From Gavia stellata (Eukaryota; Chordata; Aves; Gaviiformes; Gaviidae): a stretch of DNA of 64,000 nt. Below the pieces are notes generated by a model, which saw only the letters and a program-made list of their open reading frames with translations, did no database searches and had not been told where the DNA came from. This document shows positions 26,701 to 38,700 of the stretch, piece by piece. A program made the position numbers and the translations under genes. Every line of letters starts with the position of its first letter. Position 1 is the first letter of the stretch. The stretch is taken from positions 13,747,001 to 13,811,000 of the forward strand of contig NC_082612.1 of assembly GCF_030936135.1 (NCBI RefSeq), written 5' to 3'.

Positions 26701-28923
26701 AACAGGCTAGGGGTTACAAGTCTGTCTGGGGCTTGTGACAAATTTTGAGAGGAGGAAGTAAATTTGCCACTGACAGACTTTCGAGTCTTTCTTGCTTGGT
26801 CCTTTCTATAACACATGTTGACAAAGTGTTGTCGCTCTGAAGTCATGGGCAAGGACTGCATGGCGTAAGGCACCAGTAAGCAAAGGAGAGCAAGGACAGG
26901 AGCAGTTTGCACATGCTATTGATTACACAAAGAAGAACCAGGCCGCTGAAATCCGAGGAAGTGAAGCGTATAACTGATTAGGGATAGGCAGAAATGGGAC
27001 GCGTTATATTTCATATTGATACAACATAGAATGTGCCGTTTCCCACAAGCATCCCCTTCCTTCTCAGGAAAATAACTAATGGATTTTAGGAGCTGAGGGG
27101 GGCTTTTTCTGTCGGAGGGGTGTGAGAGTACTGTGGAATGGAAGGAAATACGGTTGCCATGGGCAGAAGGGAGAAGTGCTACATGCTCATGTCAGAGGCC
27201 CCGGATCTCAATGGAAGATATTTATAACTCTGCCTCTGAAGAAGATGAAAGTAGTTCTTATGCTGAGAAAGGGAACAAAAAGCGTTACCTAAAAATAAAC
27301 GTCCCAAGTCAATGCCACCTATTTCTACATTCCCTGTTTCAGAGCTGGCTAAATGAACTACATCAAGAAACATTTGGGTTGTTCAAAGAGTAATAAGGCC
27401 ATTCTGGAATTGGAATGGCTTTTACTCTCAAACTCTGCTAATTTATCAGCAGTTTTCTGTACTCTGCAATATCATCTCTCACTGAGTTGAGAAAGGCAAT
27501 TCAGTCAGCACAAGGATGTGGGCTGATCCAGACAGGGACCAGGGTAAGGTGACCCATGAAAGTACACATTAATTGCACTCCCACATCACTTGGTTTAACT
27601 CCTTCTAGCTTCCGTATGAGCATTACCAGGTTATGCTTTGAGCTGACACGCCTTCCCCACTTCTGTTTCCACCAGAAAACCCAGAGGGGTTTTCAAGCTG
27701 AAGAAGACTGAAAACTACCCCCAACTGGGCTATGCTCATTCTCGAATTTCAAAGCACTCTCTCCAAATGACTTTGCAGAGTTTCACAAAACTCCGGATTT
27801 GTAAGCTATTGCACCCACCTGGGGTGCAGAGCCACTGCTGAGTAGGTGGAGCTGGGAAACTCTCTCAGATCTCTCTGTTTGCCTATGGAGCAGCCTGTGC
27901 TTAGAAGGGGTGCAAAGTAAAAGAAATAAACAAAAACCCGTAAACAACATACTTATCTCCTGGTCGCTGTAGATTCAGGGAAGAAATGGCTGACAGCGGG
28001 TAGTTACTGCCGATCACTTCTGTCCTGGTTTGATTTCAGAGAACTTCCTCCTAGAACCAGCCCGCCTAGGCTAAGTGAGCCTGATTTGGAGCTTGTTTTC
28101 TTTCTCTGAGGACCAGCTGGGCCATAGTCTCCTCTTCCTTCTCTACCGGTGCAATCCCATAGAAATGCAAGCTGCCCCCTCCTCGCAGGTATGCCTCTCT
28201 GTTGTAGTGCCTTAGCACTGGGCCTTCATTTCTATAAATGTCTTCATTTCAGGGCCTTTCAAAGGTCTTCATTCTATAAAGCCCTTTCAAAAAGGCTATC
28301 CCTAATAAAAGGCATGGGAAAACCGGATTTTAAAGTGGATTCAGAATCTCCATCTAAGAGCTTTTCGACTGAGACTTTCATTTGTCTCTACTCAGCATGA
28401 AGATAAGTGAGTGGGTGTAGAGCAGGCAATATGCCTTAAAGCTGCGGTCAGAAACCGTCTCTGCATTCAATTGCAACAGATCAGACATATACAAACAATA
28501 ACTACATATACAATCTAAATAGTATAGTGGCAAACTAGCAAACCAACCCCGTATGTAAGCATCCACTGTAAAGCCAGCTCAGTCGGTCGGTCAGAAGGAG
28601 AGCTGAATGCGAAAAAAAGAAATTACAACCCCATCTTTTTTAATTCTGCTTTACATTGGAGTTGGCTTGTATGCTGCTCTGCAGCTTGGGCCCCGGTGAG
28701 GTGGACATTCCTGTTCTGGGTTAGCTCCTTGTTGTCCTTGCGCTGACGCTGCGTGACCATCACCTGCTGAACAAAACCACCTACCTTGTTTGCCAGCTAG
28801 CTACATGCAGGCAGCTTTAGTTCCCCAAGAGGTAATTTTTTAAAGTAAAGGTTTCTGCTCGGGAAATTAAAAGGGTTCCTCCGGCTGAGAGCGGAGGGCA
28901 CACACCAGCACTTCTGGCATACC

Positions 28924-28935
28924 CCAGCAGAGGGC
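28924..28935 (+). promoter_or_regulatory. CTCF-like core motif (full match)
   Basis: CCAGCAGAGGGC matches the CTCF core CCASYAGRKGGC at every position. It lies in the SETD7-MGST2 intergenic region, where an insulator would be plausible. Inference from the motif alone. Confidence 0.4.
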
Positions 28936-29989
28936 AATGGCAGATGTACATATGCATCTGTCCCTGCAGAGCACCCCAGCAAGACGGAACGAAGTTCTCC
29001 CCTTGCCTGTCACATCTTGTCACAAGCTAGGGAGTCAGTCCGTGCTAACAAATGGAATAAGACCTATCTAGAGCTGAATCAAGGCCCAGTAGAAGATCCG
29101 GCAGCACATAACTAGCCAGCAGCATGAACAAAGCTTCCCAGAACTGTCCTGAGCGACAAAAGTCTATCAAGGAAAGGAAGGCCTCAGCAGGATTTTCATT
29201 GTAAGATCAGAACACACATGTGGTCTGGCTTTCTTGCTGTGCTCTTTTAGAGAAAACAGATAAGCAAAGCTATATTTCTTCTTTGGCACATCCACAAATG
29301 CAAACCGGAAAGACTAAGCTGGAAGTGGTTAGTGGGGAGGAGGAAAGGACAAAGAGATAAGGTGGAGACTCAGACATCAGGAAAAACCCTGGCTGCTTTA
29401 TCTCTGTCCATGGAAACGTTTTCATTTTGAAATCTTAGTGTTAGCCTTAATGTCCTTTTGAAAGGGACAGAAAGCAATTCAGAGCAGAATTTGTTCAATG
29501 TACACATACCTAAAAACGAGAGCCACAATTTGAGGCAGTTAAGCCGGACTCTCTTACATTGGATTTTTGCACTTCTGAGTATAAAACCCTGGACATCTCA
29601 ATTTGGGGCTGAAATATAGAAACCTCCAGAACCAGCAGCCACTTTAGAAAATGCCAATAAGATTGTATGTCACGTGCACTGAAATGCAGTGACCATTCAT
29701 TAATTATGCAGGCATGCCACAAAAGCATGTAATAATATCTATCTTGACCAAGGAAGGATGTGAAGAAATGTTTACGAATCCTTTTACGGCAATAACCATA
29801 AATAAGAAGTAAACAGCGACAGGAGCAACTGCTGCTGTAATATTGCTGTCATTTGTTGTGCGTGCATCAGCAGGCGCTGCGAGGGGAAATGACTGTCGGA
29901 GGAGAGAGAAATATGTTGCCAAGCAACATGAGACCCTGGCCGGGGGACCCCTCCCCTGCCCGGGAGCAGACAAAGCTTCCCTGGCTTTA

Positions 29990-30300
29990 ACGTACAACCA
30001 CTCCGAAAGCTAAGCCGGGATCCATCAGGGGAGAGCGGACACGGGCGGAGTGAGCGAGCCAGAGAAGGGGTGAGAGCAGAGGCTCTAATTGGTGAGGAGA
30101 GGCTGCGGAGACCAAGAGAAGAAACGGCAATCGCACCGGGAAGGGATACAGAAAGGAGCTGAGGGGATAGACAGAAGCCAAGCCAGGATGGAGCGGCCGA
30201 CCCGGGAGTGTGGCTGCTCCAACAGCACTTGGATCAAATCCCCCTCCAGTGTGGAAGGGCTGGACCTGACTGGGGCTGCTCGGCTGGAGAGAGAGATGGA
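29990..30300 (+). promoter_or_regulatory. Weak promoter-like patch
   Basis: A locally CpG-enriched patch in otherwise CpG-poor DNA, with GGGCGGAG near 30044 and an inverted CCAAT box (ATTGGT) at about 30088. It is followed by an ATG in strong Kozak context at 30188. It could be a lncRNA promoter or a distal 5' exon of MGST2. No transcript evidence is available. Confidence 0.25.
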
Positions 30301-33300
30301 GGAGCATAGCAGAAGGAAGATACTCTCCAGGGTTTTTTTTCTTTTCAAAACACGCCCATGTAAATATGGCAGTCACAGTATCAGCTGCTTACATTATTTT
30401 TCTCGAGGGAGCTGGCGTCTAGGTCCCTGCATGCTCTGCGACCTGCCAGATGGGAGGAGGGTGCAGCGTCTGGAATTCAAAGCTCGAGGGCAGCAGCCAG
30501 GTACCTGCTCTGGTTCCTGTCTCTGCCATTAACCTCCTCTGTTAGCACAGCCAAGTCACACAAGACTTTCAAGTGAATCTCAGGGAATGGAGCATCCCAC
30601 CTGATAGAAATTTGGGAGCAGCTAAATACATAACTACAGCAGGCACCTTGGAAAACTGTCAGTTTTTCAATTATGACTATGACTGGGGCTGCTACATTCC
30701 CCTGGTAGCTGGGGTTGAGCAAGCATCACTTTGATACCGAGAGCCAACATTTACCAATAACGTCTCTGAAAAGCTGAAGATGCAGGCAATAAATAACGGC
30801 ACGCGGTTGTGACTGTCTGTAACGCAAGCTGCGCTGAAGAGTTGGCCAGGCTGGAAGGCCTGGCTCGCCAGCTACCTGAGCGAATGCTAAGATCTGCCTT
30901 ATCGCCTGAAGGCATCGGATAAGGCTGAACATGAGCACGATTCACCTCCTACTTCCCAAGCATAGCTGATTTCCACGAAGATGAAATTAAACTTCCTTCT
31001 ATATGGATGAAAAGACTCCCTGGAGCTGAAGTAGTTCACTAATTAAAATAGCTCTTTGTCCAAGGTTAGCAAGTTAAAAAATAGCAAGTGCTACGTTGTC
31101 ACAAATCTACTAGGTGTTGCAAAGGGAGACAAGAGATGTACAACCAACACGTCTTCAAATCTCTTGCTGAATCTCCATTAATCCCCTGCATTCCAGATAT
31201 CAGAGCAGTCACGCTGGCCTGGGGATCTGCTTCCAGTTGGTCAATAGCAACAGGAAAATCTTTAAACCTCCTTTTGATCCAGACATAAGTCGTGCAGGAT
31301 CTGCATCTCGCAGACCAGTCCTCGGTTCTCCCAAGACTACCTGCTGCAAACTGGAGATACCGTACGCAGAGCCAGCGGGACCGCGCGATGCAGGAAGTAT
31401 TCTAACGTCTGGAAGCACCGCTGCCTCCCAGCTCCCATCACTTATTAATGAGTTGTTATTCATTGCTGAAATGCTGCCAATTTGTGTTATACAGGCCGTC
31501 AGGCAAGATGATCATACTGGGCCACAGCAGCTTTAGCCTGTGAGCGAGGCGCGGAGCGTAAGCCACGCTGATTTCCATAGGGTGAGGAATCTGGGAGAGT
31601 TGCTGCTAATCTTCAGGCATAATCACATGCACTGACAAAAGAAATGTGACTTGGCCTAACTCTCTCCTTAGACGTTATGTGACTGCAAGGCCCACCACAT
31701 CCTGTCTCCAGGCTGGTAGCTTTTGCAGCACACATTAAATCTCTCACAAGGGAAGTCAAAGGAAAGAATGGAAAATAGCTTTGTATACCGCATTTCCTCC
31801 TCCTCTTCTGCTGAATGGGAGAGGCAGGGCTTGCAGAATTCCCTTCTTGTGTTAGGCTGTACCTCTTCTCTGGAGATTTACCGCTTGTTCCAGAAACATT
31901 CAGGTTAGGAGGAGGAGAAGGAGGTCTGAGACATGGGAGATGAGAAATATTCGGCCTCTACCCAGTTGTATGCCCCAGGTATTCCCTGATCGCCATACAC
32001 ACACAGCTTTTTTACGTGGCAGTGCAGATATGCTTGTGTGTGCACCATTTTCCTGAACGGGTTCTGATACTCTCTCCCAAGCCACTGCACCTCTGAGCTC
32101 CTCAGAGCTGAGAACAGGTGAAGATCTTTTAAGAAAAAAACCATGTTTTTTAACAGAAAAGCACCGTTCTAACAAAAAACCACCACATACTGTAATTACA
32201 CTAAGGTACTTCTTACAATAATCTAGACTCCTCTTTTTGCTGCTACTTTGAAAGCCTGCTATGATTACAATGGGATATTATGCAAGATTGCCACAGTTTA
32301 TGTTTTATAAACATATGTAAAAATACATTCTTCTCTATCGCAGTCCAGAATTGCATCCCAGATATGTTCTTGCAATGTCCAAAGTAAAAAAATATGATGA
32401 TACCCAGAGGCCGTAAGGAAATCCAAGAGGCCTGTGGGCATGTGGGAATTTATGTGCATATAGCAACTCACATTAACACTAAAGGGAGTTAAAGCACATC
32501 AATCTTTTGTACACCCAGATGAGAACACCATGAACCAATTCTTTCCTGACTTATATCCAATATTGATGGAGGTGACATAAGGCTGCAGAAGGTGCAGATC
32601 AGGGAAAAAGCCGAACCTCTGGCTACTACTCTATTTAATCCTTTTAAATCTGCTCTGCCACCACCATCAAAAATAGTCTAATCTCATGCCACCAGTGTCC
32701 AGAGGATGGGGATAGAAAATGAGTATCTGTTTTACCATTTGGTAACACTGCCACAAAGCAGGGGACTCTGAACAACCAGACCTTAAAATGAACAGAATAA
32801 AGTGAACTGTTCATCCTTACTCTGATGCCCCTGCAAAGTATATGTGAAACAGCAGACATGGATTACAATTGGTATTTAGGAGGTAGAAATAGGAACATTT
32901 GAAGGAATAAACATATTTTCTTCTTCTTTCACCTGTTTCATAGTTCGTATAAATTTAAAGCCTGAGTATGACGCAGTGCCACACAGGCCCATGTTCTTTG
33001 TAATGTATTGTTGAAAAGCAGAATAAATTAATAAACTGCAGAGCTCGCCGCTGTTACTGCTGTAGCTAAACTGCTTTTGATACACGAGCTAGCCTCATAC
33101 ATTGTAATAGTCTTGATTTACCCCATAAATGTTTCCAGTGAAATATAGGAGAGTTCAGATATGTTTTCCCTTCCAGCCAGAGGAGCCTCTCTGTTCTTCA
33201 GAGCCTGTCTTCTAGAAGGTGTTTAAAAATAAAAGATGCTGCACTGCCACTTGTGACTGGCCTTTAAGAAGTTACACCCCAGCATAGACTGAACACTGCC

Positions 33301-35199
33301 CTTTGCAAAGCTCTTTTCAGCTCTTCCAGAGACAAAAACTGAGCAGCTTTGACAGTGTAACTCCATTAAAAGAGCTTATTTTGATCAGTCTGGTTTCATG
33401 CTTAAAATGCCTTTGGTCTCACTACCCCAACCATCTGCTCTCTCGTGACAGCAGCTCTGCCACCGTGCTGGGATTTGCCTTCGCTGCTGGTCAACGGGAG
33501 CTTCTCTACAGAGAGAAGAGCCAGCCTCTTTGGAAAGGTCCGCCAGGGACGCACACGTCAGCAAGAGGCAGGACCACTGATTTGCCTTAAATCCTGGGGC
33601 TACGCAGACTCCCAGCTCTGATATACAGCTGCTATGTGAAACTAGCAAGTCCCCTCCCTACCCAATGCCTCACTTTCCGCTGTTGTTAAATTATGGTTTC
33701 TCTAACCATAATAACTTGTTTTCCCTGTAGAGCACACATACAAAGTACGGCGCAGGAGTAAAATACCACTGTTCCCAAATGGGAACGACCTAAGTCTGGT
33801 AAGATACCACCAGTATCTCTGACTTCACGTTACATGTCACTGTTCAGAGCCTCTCTTCTTGCTTTCGAGACAGCTTTGGACAGCTGCAGAAAACACATGC
33901 ATTTACAACAGCAGATACAAGCAAAGCACATATGAAATATATGCAAGTGAAGGGAATCCAAAATCAAATTACAATCATCAGGAGCAAGCTGAGAAATCAG
34001 CCACAGACAAGCTGTCAAAATGTCCTGGCATAACTGGAGAAATCTCTTTGTTGATTCTAGCATCTATTTACATATTGGGGCTTATACACATCATACACAC
34101 TCTGGGCATCTGAGGTACTACTGTATTTCCACAATCATAAATAAATGCAACCTTGTTTTGTATATGAGCCGACTTCCTATTCCGGCCTACACAGGGAGGA
34201 AGCATAACGCTAGATCAAGTTGCCTGTGGACTACGTATGACCAAAATCATTATACATCTATAGGCAACTACAAACTCTCTGCTACCAGTGGAAAGTGAAC
34301 AGAGACTTAAGCAGACTCTAGCTCAGCCATAACGGCCATGTAACTTATAATCTATCTGCTGATTTAATCCCCTGCCCTATATTGTATTCCTGCCTACTTT
34401 TAAGACAATCTTTGTTGGATTTTGCAAGTCTATTGCCATTTTGAAATTCACATGCTTTGAATAAAGTCAGAAAAAAAACCCCATGACTTCATGGCCTTAA
34501 AATGTTTAGCCCTTGTGGCTTTAACTTTTCAAATGACCAGCTCTGTCAGCTTCCTTCACTTCCCTCTAGCAGCAGGGTGACAATGTTTTGAACATTTCTG
34601 AGCCAGCCCCTAAAAACATAGAGAAACTATGTGGTCAGAAAGCCAACCCATACTACAACAAGAACCACAATTAAAGCACATAAATCAGCAATTAAAGAGT
34701 CACTAAGCACAAACACCCAACTACTGTTACTACAGTATATCTACTCTTCCAATCTTTAGAAAGAACAATATCCTGAATTAACCTTTTAAAATTTGTCAAG
34801 TTAAAATAAGTGATTTAAAGTCCTTTTTACGTTAGCCTTTAAAATTAGCAAATTTGACTAAAGTCAATGAAATATCCCACTTTAACATCAGCTGGAGACA
34901 AAGTGGATAGATAACCCTGGAGTCATAACAAACATTACACAGGTTTTGTTCCAGTGGTCTTATGGGATCATAAAGGTTAACAACACTAAGCTTCCTGTGA
35001 GTTAGGGCTAGCTGATAAAAAATATTCCTTGAGAGAGTATCTCCTAGTTTTCGGACTAGGCATAAGCTATAGGAAGCGTACTCTGGGCTCTAAAATGAGG
35101 GGAGATATTTCTTTCTTTCTCCGTTGTTTTACCCTTTGAACTATCCTGAACAATTCCTTTCTGCATGCTGACTACTTGTAAAGTGGCTGTCATGTCACC

Positions 35200-35705
35200 C
35201 GTCAGAGCCCAAGTTGTACATGTTCGGCAAAACCCGTAAATCAAGGGTAGGGACAACACAAAGCTCCGCTCCCCCCTCGCATCTCCTGCACCTGCTGCTT
35301 TCGAGTGGTGCTACTAGCGACGGACGCAGACCTCGCCGCGCTAGACCCTGTACAAACACAGAACAAAGTCTTCGCCCCCAGAGAGATTGCAACTGAAATC
35401 TAAGACATAAAAGAACAGCTGAATCCGCAGAGGCAGGAAAGGCTGGTTTTGTTCTCTCTGTGCTTTCACACAGGCAAGAGGCAGGCAGGGCTGGCTGACT
35501 GCATTTCAACTTTTTCAGGAATGAAAAACAGCCATAATTTTGCACTCCTGTCTTAAAAAGTTGGGCTGTTTTCTTTCCAGGGCAGACCTTTGTTGCAATG
35601 CTGCAAAGTACTGTAATTCTCCCACCTGTTGTTTTTCCTTATTGCTCACTCAAGCTCTTCTCTCCTATACGCACATCCTGCTCGCACACGGAAGCTGCTG
35701 GGAAC
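35200..35705 (+). promoter_or_regulatory. MGST2: Candidate MGST2 promoter and 5' leader
   Basis: A modest CpG cluster (about 35215-35360, with CGACGGACGCAGAC and CCTCGCCGCGC) lies about 350-490 bases upstream of the MGST2 ATG in otherwise CpG-poor sequence. A good 3' splice site (TGTTTTCTTTCCAG, ending about 35580) precedes the ATG. The start codon may therefore sit in a second exon whose first exon is noncoding. The transcription start cannot be placed. Confidence 0.4.
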
Positions 35706-35763
35706 ATGGCTGGTGATTTAATTTTGCTTGCGTCTGTCTCTCTTCTTTCTGCCTTCCAGCAAT
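35706..35763 (+). CDS. MGST2: MGST2 coding exon 1
   Basis: Encodes [19 protein letters not shown] plus one base, the start of helix 1. The donor is CAAT/GTAAGA. Human starts MAGNSILLAAVSILSACQQ. Confidence 0.95.
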
Positions 35764-38700
35764 GTAAGATCTGTGGGGTTGCGTGGCTGGGGCTTGGGGA
35801 GGTTTCCACCAGTTCTGAAGTACTGGATGTTATTTTATGATAAACTGGCTGCTTTGTAACTTCAATTTCTGAGAACTCCTAAGATTTTTCTCACCGGAGC
35901 ATTGTTTACCCTCGCTGTAGTCTGAGAGGGAGTTGGCTCAGTGGGACAGATTGCTTTTCCCTGTGGGAGAAACGCATTTGTTTTCAATTCCATTTTGTTT
36001 GCTGACTTTTCGGAATCATACTATTGTGAGAGCTTGTAACTAGCTGTAAAGTTACCCCAAAGCCACATTGTGTCTTGGTTTCGATTCCTATTTAGGCACC
36101 TATACAACTGAAAACCTCAAAAGTGAGAATAAATTTGTGAAATCAAATACACCAATGCTGGACTGAAAGCGCTGTAAAACCTGTTTCCTGAAATAGAGAG
36201 ATATACTAAGTATCTGAAACAAAAGAAGAAAGCAAACCTTTACAACAGGCAGCAATAATATGAGATATTCCATATTATGTTCTCATCGTTACATTTCTTT
36301 AAGATCTAAATTGATTTATTTTATCCACTGCTGATATGCCTCTGAGAATCGAGGACTAGGGAAGGAAGGGGGCAAGCCTGAGACGCTTTTTGCTGTGTAT
36401 CAGTCAAAAACTGCAGCAGCTTTTTAAATGCTTGTCATTATTTTCTTTGAAATCTGTTGATTCATATAGTCGTGTTTACACCAGGAAACAAGACACATTT
36501 TGAAGGCATTTGTGCTATACTAGTATGAGATTAAAAGCAAGTTAAAAATAACGACTCTGCCTTTTTTTCAAATATCTATAGCACTGCCAACTTATCTACC
36601 AACCTATCTATGTGGCTTGATAGTTTGTTTATTTGTTCTCAAAGCCTCAACTACTGAAATAACATTTGTACCCGGCAGAGAAAAGCTTGAGAATGTGACC
36701 CTTTCAGGTTAAAAAAAGCCCAACACAACAGAAGGCAAATAAAAAACACCTAAAATTTACATTCTCTTTTTCTGTTATCAGATCAGTTACAACATACCCT
36801 TGTGATCTTCACAGAACATTTCTATCTGGTGGCAATATTTACCATCAACTTCTGTGAAAGTTCAACTTGCCTGCCTTGATTTTTAACATAAAAGTGGGAA
36901 GGATTAAAAACAAACAAACAAACATTAGCCGGAAAAGTACTGCAGTTTGGAAGCTCAAGGAATTGTACAGATACTGAAACTGCGAAGGGAGGGGGAAAAT
37001 ACATATGTTCTTCTTTGTGATGGTTAAGCTATATTAGTTAATCTTAGTTAAAATCACAGAAAGGACGAGATAACCTGGGTTTTAATTGACACTGGCAATC
37101 TGACATCACGCCCAAAGAGAAACCTGTGTAAGAATCTGATCTGCTGGTCTGATTGAAATCATCACAGCTTGGCTTGCTTTCAGCATGCTTTCTAGCATGG
37201 GTAAACCAACACGGTTTAATTTATGGGAGTTCAAATGAATGTTGTGAAACCGGCACCGTAAGCATGTGTTACAACCAGTTCACGCAAGGGGAGCAGCCCA
37301 GCGTGTGACTGCTCGCTGTGAGCAAAACACGCACAACATGCACAGGTGCTCTGTTTGCTCTTCTGTGTATTCTGCTGAGCCGCTGGTCCCCAGTTAGGAA
37401 GGTGCTAATGGGCAATACCACCTCCCTGAAGCGGTGCTGGAAGTCAGGTTTCACTTGGCAATCATCAGAGGTACGAGATTTAGTGTCCCAGAACCATGAG
37501 CTATTCAAAGAAATCAGGTCAGTCGAAGATTAAGCTGTGCAAGAAATGCTCTAGGGTAGAAAGAAAGAGCAGAAACAATGCAGGATGTGGTTTCCAGTCA
37601 TGAATCCAGTTTTAAGCAGATAAGATTTGCTTGAGAGATTAGTGTTTTGTAGACCAATGGGAAAACAAGGGAATCCAATGAAAGGTCATAATGAATCCCA
37701 GTCATTGATACAGGAGAAAACAGGGAGGACAGGAGTCCCACCACTCCTCTATTTTGAAGCATCTCTCTGAACTAGCACCTTTTAAAATCACTCTTGGTAA
37801 TTCCAGGACCCAGCAAGGCATTGTTAAAAAATATTTGATTTTTTTTTTTTTAAAGGTTGTGAGGCCAGGCCATGCAAATTAACATGCACTGTCATACACT
37901 GCGATACAGGTAGCAGCTTCTCTACAGGCTTTTTAACAGATATAAAATGTTTGAGAGTAATGTTCCTTGAAAGCCTGCTTTGTCGCATATTTTCACAGTA
38001 AAGACATTAACTCAGTAACCATAAATGCCACCTGAAGAGGGAAGCAAAAAAAAGCAAACAAAGGCAAGTCAAGCATACTTTGTAACTACCTCAGTCATGT
38101 AATTTAGCCTGCTAGAATTGGACAACTTGATACAGGGGGAAGAAAAGGCTACGAAAATCTTTACTTACTCCTGCTGCAGTGCTTTCTGGAGTCCTCACGA
38201 CAGCACCTTCAGTGGGTTGGGCAGAAGAGCTCTCCCATTGCTTTATTATTTACTTTAGCCCTTCTTAAACCATAATCACAAAACTTAAATTTGGAGTGGC
38301 ACCACTACTTTCCATTCACCAGAAAGGAACTAAAAGGCAAGTCCTTTGCAGTTAACAAAAAATACAGTAATTATTCCTCATCTGAGCTCTTTTCAAGTCC
38401 CTGGTAGGCATCTGTCTTGTTCTGCACCCCGGGCTCACCTTTTCTTTTAAGGTGACAGACATGACTCTTGTTCTCCCGTTACACAGTGCCACAGCTTGGT
38501 TTTCATTGGCATATAAAAGCCCACTTCTCCCTAATTGAAGCAAAGTTCCATCAATCACAGCGGAAGCCACTAAAGAAGTAGATTTTATGATGGTCGGCCA
38601 TACTATCGTACTATCACAACCTGTTTCTGCGTATGGTTAACCAGCGTCTCTCCTGTGCAAATCTCGGCCCCTCAAACTAGAGCCTTGCTGACCAAGCAAT

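Larger units (their letters stand above)
11101..35200. other. Intergenic region between SETD7 and MGST2 (head to head)
   Basis: About 24 kb without a recognisable gene. It contains the CR1 fragment at 11850-12077, the abutting palindromes at 12513-12554, scattered CTCF-like cores (23690-23701, 28924-28935), a CpG-enriched patch near 30.0-30.3 kb, a minor imperfect duplication near 28240-28295, and weak ORFs near 26.6 kb and 30.2 kb. No exon of a known protein family was recognised on either strand. The open frames are short, lack conserved motifs and mostly lack an ATG. Confidence 0.7.
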
